From Gnetum montanum (Eukaryota > Streptophyta > Gnetopsida > Gnetales > Gnetaceae): 62,048 nt of DNA. The translations under genes and the position numbers were made by a program. Under the pieces are notes generated by a model. It saw nothing but the letters and a program-made list of their open reading frames with translations. It did no database searches and was not told where the DNA came from. The DNA lies in assembly GCA_015680685.1 (NCBI GenBank), contig MNCI01001841.1, positions 128,589 to 190,636 on the forward strand, read 5' to 3'. Each line of letters opens with the position of its first letter. The first letter of the stretch is position 1. Shown here piece after piece: positions 35,625-47,799 of this stretch.

Positions 35625-37260
35625 ACACATAAATAGACATCAAAATCTAATCATGAAGCCATTATGATCCTACTACCACATAGTTGCAACTTGTGCTTAT
35701 CGACTACTATGCCACCACCATGTTACGTGTTACCCATAACACTCATTTTTGTGTAAATGCTAAGAAATATACATCGCAACTGCAATGTGACTAGACTATG
35801 ACTCACTGCTCCATGTTAATCAACACTACAACTATGTTATAAGGATGCTACACCTTACATTCCAAACAAAACTATAATAAACCATAATGTTGCATGAACA
35901 CCATGACTCACGATCCCTCTACCGTAGACAATGACTAGGCTGTAACCTATCCTCAACTCATGACCCACAAGAAACTTGAAATAAATAATGAAAAATTGTC
36001 ATCCTAACTTCCTGAACCATACATAAAATGCATGACAACATCCTCATGTAATTTCTATCACTGACAAAATCCTTTGAGACTAGTAATTATGCCCACATAG
36101 CTCTAAGATATCCTACATTAGAACCAAATTAGTGAAACATAAATATAACCATAACTACATAAGCAATCACAAAAATCATAACAATTAAATTCCAACATCA
36201 TAGTCATAGATCAATATGCTCACCACATAACACATTAACTCTATCCATCTTATCCCCAAAATTCCATAAGTATGCACAAGGATCAAAATACTAGAAATAG
36301 AAAAATTGTAAACACTACCCACCAAAACCTAGAAAATGCCAAAATCCAAGATACACACATGAACCAAGCAACATCTTGGTTTTACCAAAATACAAATGAA
36401 ACCTCCCAAATCACACCTATCCTAAACTACCTTTCCAACATTTTAAGAATCTCAAAAATCTACCAAGCATTGGAAGAGAACAAAGAAGAAAAAGAAATCT
36501 AGAAGAACAAAGAAACCTGAATGTGCATGGAAGGAAGAAGGAAAAAATAAATTATATTTTATATCTTATGTATATTAAGTATGTTAACTTTATTATTACC
36601 TTAAATTTTGAATTTTATAAGTCCCTTTCCAATTTTCTTAGTCCTAACAAATATCACAATACCCACATTATATCTCACTCATAAAACACCCATTTACCAT
36701 GCTAGTCAAACCTATACACATCATAGCACATTCACAACATATCCAAGAGGCCACACATGCATGATAAAGTATACCAACTAATCATGTACTCATAACCTAC
36801 ATAATAATATAATCATGGATGATCCATACTAAACATCACACATCCTCTTAAGTTGTACTATGATAATAACATAAATAACCATAACAAATACCAAAAACCT
36901 CATAACATAATTTTCCAAATAACACTAGCCTTGTAATCATAAATGCATAACATAGAAATCACATGAATTGAGGTCATGCCTACCAAGTTCTTAGTTTTTA
37001 CCCATAGCACACTTTACTCTTACTAGTTACAATCATCTGCCTAACTCATCTAGTAATATTAGTGTGCATAATCATGGTAATCACATGGTCATAATGGTAT
37101 TATTATAAGATCTTAGCAAATAAATTATAAAATATAATGAAATATCATGTCTATTTATGCATACCTTGAAAATCCTAGTTGCATCTAACTGAACACAAAA
37201 CAACATAACATGATACTGTGGGACCTTATAGTGAGGGATTATATGTGTCAAAACCTAAAA
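35625..37260. other. G-poor non-coding segment
   Basis: Rich in A, C and T and poor in G on the plus strand. The frame at 36272-36502 has no family resemblance and is not credited. A purine run at 36465-36550 is the only local feature. The composition matches 8884-10129, which suggests the same kind of decayed repeat. Confidence 0.4.
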
Positions 37261-37269
37261 TAATTGAAA

Positions 37270-37392
37270 TATAGGTACACCTAAATATATATGGTTAGAT
37301 TACAACTTTATAACTCAGCATTTTCTACTAGAATTGAACCCATAGCTTAGAGCTTCCAAATAAAGAGTCTTACTACTAGGCCAACATCTCAC
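37270..37392 (-). mobile_element. tRNA-derived SINE (head region)
   Basis: The minus strand shows a polymerase III A box TGGCCTAGTAG (37374-37384) and, about 33 bases later, a B box GGGTTCAATTC (37331-37341), between GATGTTGG and GTAGAAAATGCTGAG. Order and spacing fit a plant tRNA-related SINE promoter. No cloverleaf closes, so it is not a tRNA gene. Tail and target duplications are not clear. Confidence 0.6.
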
Positions 37393-37599
37393 TATTATTT
37401 ATAACATATTATAATACTTGAACCTATGTTATTAATGGTTAAGTCTTTTATATCCTTGTATTAATGATGTACCATGATCCCTCTTTCTATCATGTATTAT
37501 AAATTATGATTGGAAGAGCTTGAAGCTTATTATGCTTGTTGGTCTAAGATATAAGTTAATTAATGATAATAAGAAATAATATCATATTTAATATTTATA

Positions 37600-37860
37600 A
37601 GTAGTAAGTGTTAAGTTAAATTTCTAGGATGTGACATAACTTGGATTTACTTTAATGCATTTTATTTTGATGCAATGTCATTATGGAAAAATGAGTGCAT
37701 TAAGCCACAAGCATTAAACTTGCATTAACTTGATAATCCCAACAACTAGTCACTTGGTACATTCAATAGTGAGATAGCTTAGTAATCCTAATAGTTAATT
37801 CCTATATCTAGCAATGTGATGATAGTTGTATAAATAAAATAGTCATTACCTCTAAGATAG
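37600..37860 (+). repeat. Inverted fragment of an Athila-type LTR
   Basis: The reverse complement of this stretch matches the split LTR at 51190-51310: AGGATTACTAAGC, then TACCAAGTGACTAG, ATTATCAAGTTAATGCAA and TTTAATGCTT occur in the same order. The fragment is therefore oppositely oriented to the LTR beginning at 37988, 130 bp away. Confidence 0.6.
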
Positions 37861-37987
37861 TTTAGGACAATATAAAATATATTGTTATATTCATTGAATT
37901 AGTAAATTTACTATGTTTAATAATTTTTATAATTAGCAACTATGATCTTTCCAATATCAATAATCATACATGTCATCTATACTTAAA

Positions 37988-38222
37988 TGATGAGTAGCAA
38001 GTATGGCCAATGCCCAACCATACAATTTACAAGTGTCATAGTAAATCATATCATAATCTATAGAAAAGATAGGTTATATGTATATCAATAGCATGAATTA
38101 ATTGCCCATTCATGTTTGTTAAATGTGATTGAGGCATATGATTAATGATGTTGTATGACACATCTCTAATTATATATAAGTAAAAAAAATATTTAATAAT
38201 ATCATTAACTAATCATAGAAAG
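37988..38222 (-). repeat. Old Athila-type LTR, left part (split by element B)
   Basis: Starts TGATGAGTAGCAAGTATGG and continues CCCAACCATACAATTTACAAG, matching the start of the element B LTR (TGATGAGTGACAAG, CCCAACTATACAAATCACAAG). It stops at the insertion point of element B and resumes at 51127. Confidence 0.7.
38218..38222. other. Target site duplication of element B, left
   Basis: GAAAG here and AAAAG at 51122-51126, a 5 bp duplication with one mismatch, directly outside the two LTRs. Confidence 0.7.
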
Positions 38223-39074
38223 TGATATGCAATGAGTAGTTCCTACACCCAACCATATGAATGACAAGTATGTATTCATGATCCAATTCAATTTTGTCGA
38301 CCCTTTTACCTAAGTGACCTCTATCTTATATAGTTAAACATAAGGTTACTAGTCATTGTCTTCCCAATCATCACTTGTGTTAATTTCATCGATATTGCTA
38401 AGTGTGATTAAGGTGTAAGATATTTGTATTTATAATTTTATTATTTTTTATATTGAAAAAGTATTAAGAGATGAAGCAATTGAAATATTAAACTTTAACT
38501 AATTAATGGAACTAAAGGTAAGCTCAACTATCCTAAACATAAAGCATACTTTTTGTACACATTCTAAACTCATACTAAAATTGTTGAGTTACAAACTGTT
38601 TACTACTTGGTGTACCAAGTATTCACTACTAGGATTACTAAGCATTAATATATTACACTTGAACTAGTCATACTAGTCATACTTATGTTACTATAGAATA
38701 AAATACTAAATTCTTAAGCATGTAAGAAAAAGTGCTTGTAAGTAGATTGAATGCTAGTCCAAGTGTTGCAATAGGGAGAAAAAGCCTCAATTTTATTTTT
38801 ATCATGAAAAAGTGTCTAGGTACATCTTTTACTTGAATAAAAACTTGTACAATTAATTAAATCCATGCTACGAGCACAAAGAGGAAAATTTCACTAACTC
38901 TAAAGGACTAAACTACAAGATCTTTGCTAGAGGAATTACCAAAGGTGCCATAAATGGATCTGTGCACATTTATATAGGCTTAGGGAGGATCAACATCAAT
39001 ACATATGCACCAATGCATTCAAGGATGCATCTATGGACATGCGTTGACATAGCCAACTTATTTAGACTTCATCA
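38223..39074 (-). repeat. 3' LTR of element B
   Basis: TGATATGCAATGAGTAG to ACTTCATCA. It matches 50255-51121 along its whole length with substitutions and small indels; long blocks such as GGTGTAAGATATTTGTATTT are identical. Confidence 0.85.
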
Positions 39075-39084
39075 TACCCCCACA
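39075..39084 (-). other. Polypurine tract of element B
   Basis: The minus strand reads TGTGGGGGTA immediately before the 3' LTR start TGATGAAGTC, the expected tract for plus-strand DNA priming. Confidence 0.8.
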
Positions 39085-40450
39085 ACTAACCAAAAACTTG
39101 TCCTCAAGTGAACAACAAAACAAGATTGAGTTGTTTACAAAATTTTGGGAGTATGAAACCAAAAAAATAATGACAACAAATAGACAAATTTGAGTGTCAT
39201 TTATACATGTTATTTGCATGGATACAAAAATGTTTGCAAGGTATAAAGAATTTTGATAATTTGAAAAAATTTACAAGCATCAACCAAATGGATTAGAATC
39301 AAATGGCATATTTATACTATGCCTAGATTTGGAGTCTCCTATGGCATGGAGGATCCTTCATCATGTCCATTCTTAGCTCAAGGTCTAGGCTACCTTACTA
39401 TTGTTGCCAAAAATTACAAGCCATTTATAAGTGCCTTCATTTTCTCCTCCTCACCCTGTGGGTCATGAACAGTCTAGGTGGATTTTCCTAAATGAGTTGG
39501 TGTTGGTATATCCCATGCGTAAGGCAATGTTAGAACCATCTTCTTCTTGTTAACAAAGCTACAAACTATTTACATTCAATGTCAAACATACATACAAGGT
39601 TTTGCAGCTCATGGTAATCATTCATTTTCCTAGGCACTTTCTTTTTCAACTTGACCTTAGCCTTTCCACTATAATAATTACCAAGCTTTCATAACAAATG
39701 TTGGCTAACTTCATGTACTCCATCATCTCTTCAATATGTAACTCCTTCAAGTAGACTTTAGCTTAATTGTAGACATTGAGGCCATTAAAGATAGGATACC
39801 ATACATCACCTCTTTGTTGGAGTTGCTAGAGGGCTTCATTTATTTTTGCCTTTTCCAATTTAATTTCTTTAACATTTACCTCCTTGAGCATTCCAAATTG
39901 GTCCCTATAGTTATTCATCACTCTTTCATATTTTAGAGCTTCATTCTTCCAATCAATAATCTCAATGATGGTTTTATGGCATGTACCTCCTCCATTAAGA
40001 AATTTCTATCTTCTATAGTCAACCATCTCATGTCTTAGTACACCTTGGAAAGCAATTCTTGCTACTAATAAATATATTTGATCATTTAGTTCTTTTTTTG
40101 TTCAACATTGCACAAGAAATAATTCTCCTAGGTTTGTGCAAGATTTTCCTTCTATATCTATTGAAGGTCATGGCTAGGAGAATTTGTTATTACTTTTGAA
40201 AATAATGCATCAAATATTGTCATCTCCTTAACATTCTCAACCTCCTAAAGTTTTTATTAAAGCCATTAAAAAGCTTCATCTCTTATTAGCTCAAGCCTGA
40301 GAATTAATGGCTTCAACAAGTGGGCTCTAAGTTCTAAAACCTCAGGTGTCAATCATCAATTACTAATGGTGGCCTTCTCCAGTTGTGTATTAGCAATGAT
40401 GAACTTGTTCCTTATCTCCAACAACTTTTATTGAGTGGCTAAAATATATT
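39085..40450 (-). other. Post-env interval of element B
   Basis: Decayed sequence between the env-like region and the polypurine tract. Broken minus-strand frames are present, but I can assign no domain. Confidence 0.4.
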
Positions 40451-41460
40451 TTGAAAGATCAAAGATATCTAGAATTAATTTTTTGGCTCAAATCAATCAC
40501 TCTAGCACCTTCTCATGCTACAATGCACTCATTTCCCTACTCCCTACTCCTACCAATACTTGGACATCTATCATGATAGTGACATCANTTCTCCTACCAA
40601 TACTTGGACATCTATCATGATAGTGACATCATGGATAGATGATACAAGAGCACTTAGAGCCTCTTCAACTATATTAACCACCATTTCCACTACATTCTTC
40701 TAGCCCTTGTATGGCATGACTATGACTGTTACTCCATTCCCCTCTTCTACCATAACAAAAAAGGCTACTACATTCTCAAAAATTTTAGGAAATGCTTCTA
40801 CCAAAATGGACATAGTAATTTCTTTAACATTAGGATTGAACCAAAAAAAAATCCTAGTTTCATTATGAGGAGAATAGTGGTATCATTTTGTCCAATGGTG
40901 AAATAATGATCCTAGAAATCTTCTTAAAATGACTTATGGTCGAGTAGTACACAGAGGATTCTCCACCATCTCCAAAGGCTTATTGTTGTAACTATTATTT
41001 CCTAAGTCTCCTTAGGCATTTGATAGTTGCCACCATTTCAAGAAAAATTTGTAATGCTATAGGTGGTGGTGGAGGTGGAAATTTCTCCTCCTGTAGCTTG
41101 GCAGGTACTTTATCCTTCATCATATTCTACCATAATGCAACAGGAGCCTTACAGGTCATATCATTGACATAGTGAGCTATGCCTCCCTACTTGTAGAGTT
41201 TTCTAATGAAGTAGGGAAGGGAGAGTGTCTTCCTACCATTTTCATTTTCCTTGAAATTCTTTTTAATCTCTAGAAAGATGAGTTGGGAAAGATTAACTTG
41301 GGATTTTTCACTTAGAGCCGCATATGCCCTAAGATAGAAGGCAATCATCTTACTTGGTCTCATCGTGGGATTTACATCGTAAGCTACAATCTTGAAATAA
41401 GCATCCTTCACCTTAGTTTGGGCATCGTACTCCTTACAGTTTACTCCATCTCACTGCTAG
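40450..41460 (-). pseudogene. Athila env-like / plant transposon protein relic
   Basis: The minus-strand frame 41411-41187 (FYLRAYAALSEKSQVNLSQL, then FLEIKKNFKENENG and LSLPYFIRKLY) resembles the region of Athila ORF2/env-like proteins that precedes a 'library' of helices. A block GGIAHYVNDMTCKAPVALW follows it after one stop (near 41150). Reading continues with stops to about 40550, including an acidic/hydrophobic stretch. The position after integrase and before the 3' LTR fits. No clear signal peptide or membrane segment is visible, so envelope function is only inferred from the family. Confidence 0.45.
40547..40631. repeat. 41 bp duplication around a single N (assembly join)
   Basis: 40547-40587 recurs exactly at 40591-40631 around N at 40588. 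Confidence 0.9.
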
Positions 41461-44090
41461 ATCATTTTTTCCTTACCTCAAGGTCCACTTATGTTAAGAT
41501 TTCTACCAGCTTTTCCCTAGTGTTTGATAATATGAGAACTTTTGCAATTACCTCAACTAGATAAAAGCTGGTAATATCTTTGATTTTTATGATTGCATCT
41601 CCTTGTTGGCTATTCTAGAAGAGGCAAATCTCACCCACGTATTATTTTCCACTAGTGGAGAGAATTGGCCATAGTGGAGACCCCTGCAGTTGTGTCCTAA
41701 CCTCTTCTAGTGATATCTCTAGGAAAGGTCCAAAGTTCAACTCCTAAAGGATGGAGCTCTAAACTTCTTTACTTTATACCTTCTCTAGGTAGGCCTCCAT
41801 GAGCATGACCTCTAAATTAGGTCATGATCTTGGAACCTTATCCTACCTAAATTATTTCATTTCAACTATGGAAATCTCATAGAAAAATTCCACCTCTGGT
41901 TCCTCACGCAAGGGCTTGGTAGCATGGGTTACCTTGGCAGCTTATTCCTGGGGTTGTTATTGTTGTTGTCATTATTATTCCCTTCTTTCATGAGGTCATT
42001 TTTCTCAAGGTTGTGATGGGTCTCCTACTTATGATCCTCACTCTAGTGCCATTTCTACTCACAAAGATAATCCAAGATCAGTTATTTGGATTATATTCTT
42101 CCTTTAGCCTAAATGCACTTCAATTATTTGATCAGGCTAAGTATGATGTTAAGTTTTTATTCAAGTGATCACAAGCATATGAGAATATTTTATAATTATT
42201 TTAATTTTACTTTAATAAAGGTTGGTTGTTTGTATTAACTCTTTTGATCATTATTTTCATATTATTTTAATACCTTATCTATAGGGTGTTTACAAAATTT
42301 TCTATTAAAACATTAGTGTTTGATCCCTCATGATGTAAAGTATACCTTTGAAAGCTTGAGGATTGAAGAACAAGTGTTAACATGTAAGTGTTAAGGAGGT
42401 TATGACTCTTAAAATGCTTTGGGCTCTAAAAAATTCCAAAAACTTCTCTTGTATTTAAGAAAAATGATGAAGATTAAGATAGGTTTCATGCATATTCATA
42501 GCATTATTGTGCTGCATTGATGAGGCTACATCAACGTATCCAACTGCATCAACAAGGATGTGTTGACACAACTATTCACAGTTATTTTTCAAATTGAGAC
42601 ATTAAGGAATTTTGAATGAGTTAGGATCAAAACAAGAGCCAAATGGAAGCCAAAAAGATAGGAACCCAAGGCAACAACATCTTTTGAGGTTCTAATTGAG
42701 AAATTGAAGTAAATTGAGCACATGAAATAAGAAAATATGAGATGTTTCTTAAACAATATTAGCACCAAACTAGATGATTTAGACTATCAAGGGTAGTGGA
42801 AACAAATAGAGGTACATCGGTATGGAGTTTATACTAAAGGGAACCAAAACTTATGCAAGTGGATCCTCCTCAAAGCAAGCTTATGCCTTAAGATGCCCTT
42901 GCATAATCCCATTACAAGGTGTTTGTAGGCACCTTGGATAATGAATGGTAGTTCAAGGTGATGAATGGTAGTTTAGGATAAATGTCATACCCACATAAAG
43001 GATTTTCTTACAATTATATAATCTACAAAAGAAGACTAATATCTAACCATGGTATGGGGTAGTGACATGAGAAAATGGAGTGCTAGAATGGTAGAGAGAG
43101 ATTGAAAGAAATAAATACATATCATAGTCATAAGAGATCCTTGGTGAGATGCATGATTAGGATGATCTGATATTGGTTAATTCTCAATTTAGACCAAGTT
43201 CATACCAATAATAGTAATCCTACATTTATGTATATCTCCTCTCCTACAATCATGAGTCTACAACAACCATAAGAAATGATCATTTCTTCAATTAAAAAAA
43301 AAAAGAAAAGAAAAGAAGGAAATAGTTATGGATTATTTAGATAAAAATTTTGTCCTTAGTTATAGGGGTATGTTTAGACATGAATAACATGTCTTTCTAG
43401 CCTCATAGCCAATGCTTGTATCCCAAGAGATCTTCAAAGAGGTGTGCTTTTAATTCCTATTTGTGTGTTTTTTTTTTCAAAAACTACACATTACAAGGAC
43501 ATAATTTCTTTTATGGTCAATGGTAGGAGTGATGATATGCTCCATGAAGAACTAGAGAACTTAGGGAATAATTTGAGAAGAGAATGCAACAAATCCCCTT
43601 AAATCCACATCCTTTTCCATTCCCCCTTGATCCTTTCCCAATTCATTGGATAACGAGATCATATGTTACCTTTTAATCCTCATGTGAAGAAACCATTGTA
43701 GAGAGAATAGTCCAAGGATAAAACTTTTTTGGATAAGTAACTTTAATCTTCATAGTTGTAATCAACAATTATCAAAGTTCATAGTACCAATAGAATAAAA
43801 TTAGAGATTACAATTAAAGTTATAGGAAAGTAACAATAAAAGCCAAATTAAAAAGTAAAAGTAAAAAAGGAAAATATATAGAATAAATATTAACATAAAA
43901 AATGAAAAACATATAAAGAATGATGTAAAAGAAAAAATAATAAAAAACCATTTCATCCTCTTTAAGATGTTATGATAGATGGATATCTTCCCCATGACTA
44001 AGTTAGAAGGAGGAGATTCAAAAAATGAAGCAAGATTCTTCTTAGTTCAAGGTGTTATTATTTTGACTAGTTACTTAGAAGTCTGTGAAG
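41460..44090 (-). other. Integrase-env spacer of element B
   Basis: AT-rich, with no supported coding frame between the integrase end and the env-like region. It holds an A-rich (AAAAG)n run at 43293-43318. Length and position agree with the long post-pol region of Athila elements. Confidence 0.5.
43293..43318. repeat. Poly-A / (AAAAG)n run
   Basis: About eleven A followed by repeated GAAAA, a simple-sequence run inside the element B spacer. Confidence 0.8.
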
Positions 44091-44099
44091 GTTTAGGCT

Positions 44100-47000
44100 T
44101 GTTACATCAAAACGAAAATTTGAGAATATAATATATTATCCTTCCCATAATGTATGGAACTTCGTTCATTGTGGCACATGCATTAGAACTTGATTTAAAT
44201 TCAAATTTTTGTACCCAAGAATCATTACATTATTTGTTGTATGCCTTGTATACTTCATTCAACATAAGGGCTACTCTACAATTTTCATCTAGCACATTGA
44301 GTATCATGAATCTTTCTTTTTATGCCAAGTTAACATCTAATTCAAGCTCACATGCAATTGTGAGTATATAGAGTTCGGTTTGAATTGGAAGTTTGGGTAA
44401 CTTTCTATACATTAACTTGTAGGGAGATAGGATATAGAAAGTATTCATGTTGAGCAACATGCCCAAAGGGCATTTTTTATTTTAGTACTTCACTCTTTCC
44501 TATATCTACTAATGGTCTATGTTAGGATTTGAGTAATCTCCCTATTGGTTACTTCAACTTGATCATTGGCTTGAGGATGGTAGGATGTTGTAAGTTTATC
44601 TTGCATCCCCAAATGTTACATTAACTTATAGAAGGTAGTCCCTATAATGTATGTTTTGATCAGAAATTAGTGTTGTAGGCATACAAAACCTGTTTACCAC
44701 CTTTTGTTGAAAAAAATAAAGCTATAGTAGTAGAGTCAAAAACAACTACAAAATCAGCCCATTTCGTACAGTAGTCAACAATAATAATGATATAAGACTT
44801 CCCATTAGACATGAGAGTGATGGATCTCATAAAGTCAATTCCCAAAAGGTCAAAAGGCTCTAATGGTTGAATCCACTGTTAGGGTTCTTTCATCCTAGTT
44901 GTTATTCCTCCATCTCATTGGCACCTTTCACATGAATGGGGAAAATGGTGGATGGTCTTAAAGTGCATTGATTAAAATATCCTACCATCATGATATTTAT
45001 TTTCATTCTCCTTCCTAAATAATGACACCTAGAAGGACCCTCATGAGCATCTTGAAGGACTCTTAGTTGCTTTGTATCAGGTACACACCATTGTACTAGG
45101 CCACCAGCACAAATCTTGTAGAGGTTCCACCTATCTTTATGTAGTGTTTGACCTAATGGAAAACCTATTATTTCCTCCTATGGTCCCATTTGTTAGGAGT
45201 ATCTTGTATGAATAAATATGAGAGCAATTCATCATAACAATTTGTAAACTTCAATTTTTGAACTTTAATTGCCTCAACAAAGAGAAGCTCATATGGGAAT
45301 TAATTGAATAAGGACTCTTCATCATCATCATTATCCCATCTTAATCAAGATAGATGGTCTACATCTAAACTCTTAGTTCTTTTTCTATCCACCATTGTTA
45401 GATTAAAATCCTATAAGATTACCTACCATCATATAACACAACAACTCATCACTGGCTTGTTCATCAAGAAGTGAATTGCACTCTAATTAGTATGCACGAC
45501 AATTAGATATCCAAGCACATTGTGCCTTACTTTCTCTACAGCCTACACCACCACCATCAGTTCCTTCTCTATAGTGTGTAGTTAAGTTGTGCATCCACAA
45601 TGCTCCTACTTGTACAATAGATATATTATGAACATTTTTTATCATCAATCTATCAAAGCACCATCCCAATGCATAGCTAGATGCATCTATCATGAAGTGC
45701 AAGAGTTTAAACTAATCAAGAAAGTGTAGAATAAGTGTTTCTACAAGCTTTTCCTTTAGGTGCTAGAATACTCATTTTTATTTCTTAGTTCATTCAAATG
45801 GGACATCCTTCTTGGTAATCTCAAATAGTAGCATAATATTTTTGAAATTTTTTTTAATGAAACATGTAATAACTAGTATAACCAAGGAATAACCTTACAT
45901 CTTTGAATATTTGAGGTTTTCAAGTGATTCTATGGATAACCCTTATCTTTTCAAAGACCACCTAAATTTCTTTCCCTAAAATTCTATGTCCTAATATAAT
46001 ACCCTCTTCAACCATCAAATAGTTATTTTACCAATTAAGTTGTAGGTTCATATCCATACATCATTTCAATACCTACTTAAGATGGTCCAATGCTTGTTGA
46101 AAATTAGCATCATACGTGGAGAAATTATCCATGAAAACTTCCACACCACTACTAATTTGTTACTAAAAGATGCTAAGGACTAGGAATTAGAAGGTTGCAA
46201 GAGCATTGCACAGGCCAAAAGGCATCTTCTTGTATGCAAAAGTCCCCCAAGGACTTCTGAAAATTTTTTTGGCTTAGTCTTTGAGAGTGATTTATATTTG
46301 ATTGTAGCTAGTATACCCATCCAAAAAAATATAATAGTTGTACCATGTAATTATGTCCAACACTTGGTCCACAAATGGTAGCAAAAAATGACCCTTGAAC
46401 ATAGCAATGTTCAACAACCTAGAGTCTATACAAACTCTTCATCATCCATCTTTCTTTAGTATAATAATGAGTGAGCTTACCCACTCACTATCTTCCATAG
46501 GATAAATGAATCTAGTGTTGAGAAGTTTTTCAACTTTATTTTTAATAACTTGTTTCAACTTTGGATTCAATTCCTTTGTGATTACCTCTTGGATTTGATG
46601 GTGGAGTCTGTGTAGATCTGATGTTGGCATATGCGTGGATCTATTCCTATTAATTCATTGTATGATCAACTAGAGGTTGTTGTCCATTTATTGACTACCC
46701 TTCATAGCTTTCACTTTTGTTCTTTAGTGAGCTGGGCATTGATGATTACTAGCTTTCCATTGTCTACAAATACATATTCTAGAGATGTTGGTAAGGATTT
46801 TAGTTTCAATAGCTTTTGTTTAGAAATATCACAAATTTCCAACTCTCCCATATAAATTTTTGTTTCTTTTTTGTATTTGAATTCAAAGAGTTGGAACTAG
46901 ATTTGCTCCATCTCATCCATCTTATCTATATAGGCACTTTTGAGGATTTCAATTGTTTTCATGCATATTATGGAACTAAAGCTATCATCTATAGTTAGCC

Positions 47001-47700
47001 ATCAGGTACCTTTTTGTTTTGTGGTTGTTGCATAGATGCACCTTTGAATGTTATTTGTTTCAGCATACTTGTTACATGTTGTAATATATATGCTCTTTAT
47101 TATCTATATTTTTTGCATCGAATGGCACCCTCTTCTTCTACATCTTACCAAATTCATTTTCCTTGGAAATTTTCAAGGAGAGGTCTCTAATCCCTAACTT
47201 AACATCAATAATACATAGCCAAGCCCTTCTCATAATGATTTAAAAGTTCCTCTTAGAGTTGTCCACATGAATCACTAGGAAGTTTGCTAAATATGATCTT
47301 TTGCTAACAATGGTTAAAATGTCCTCTACTAATCCCAATGGAATAGTAATGGATTGGTCTACAAGATCTAACTTGATATTACATTTCTTGAGTGAACATA
47401 GGTTCCATGTTTTTTACATTTCTTGAAAAATTAAGTTCACACTAAATGTTAGTCTAATAGAGCTTTGCATGGATCAGTTTCTATAATCTATAAATAAATT
47501 AGAGGGCTTCCAAAATTAGTTCCTTTTTTTGGAAAGATGTCATGCCTTTATCCAATTTGTAATTGCATGAGTTAATATGACAATGTGAACAGTTTTTAAT
47601 CTTTAGTTTGAAGGCGACTCGATAGATATCCCTAGGGTAGCTTAAGAAGGATCCAAACCCACAAATGCCTATGATGGTTTAGGTGGACTGTGGGGCCTAA
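44100..47700 (-). pseudogene. pol: Athila-type pol (PR-RT-RH-INT) of element B
   Basis: Minus-strand order: protease of Athila type near 47400-47120 (LVDQSITIPLGLVEDIL, later IIDVKLGIRDLSLK); RT from 46630 (LLNTRFIYPMEDSEWVSSLI), GTFAYKKMPFGLCNALATF near 46240 and a catalytic block reading FMDN near 46130 instead of the usual FMDD; RNase H near 45702 (HFMIDASSYALGW); integrase zinc-finger end HSCERCQ near 44920; integrase core at 44845 (GIDFMRSITLMSNGKSYII) and a C-terminal tail to about 44100. Stops are frequent and frames change several times, so it is inactive. It is the same lineage as element A but clearly different from the Tat-like pols of C and D: no second RNase H is seen. Confidence 0.8.
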
Positions 47701-47799
47701 AGAAAGCCCTTTTTTGAATCTTATGCCTAGAGCCACTTGCGTTGAAATCTAGTTGCAAGTTTACAACCCACATGACATTATGTTGTAGAGATTACAGAG

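Noticed and set aside
37270-37392. tRNA gene
   Set aside because: A and B boxes are present, but acceptor and anticodon stems do not close. A SINE head explains it better.
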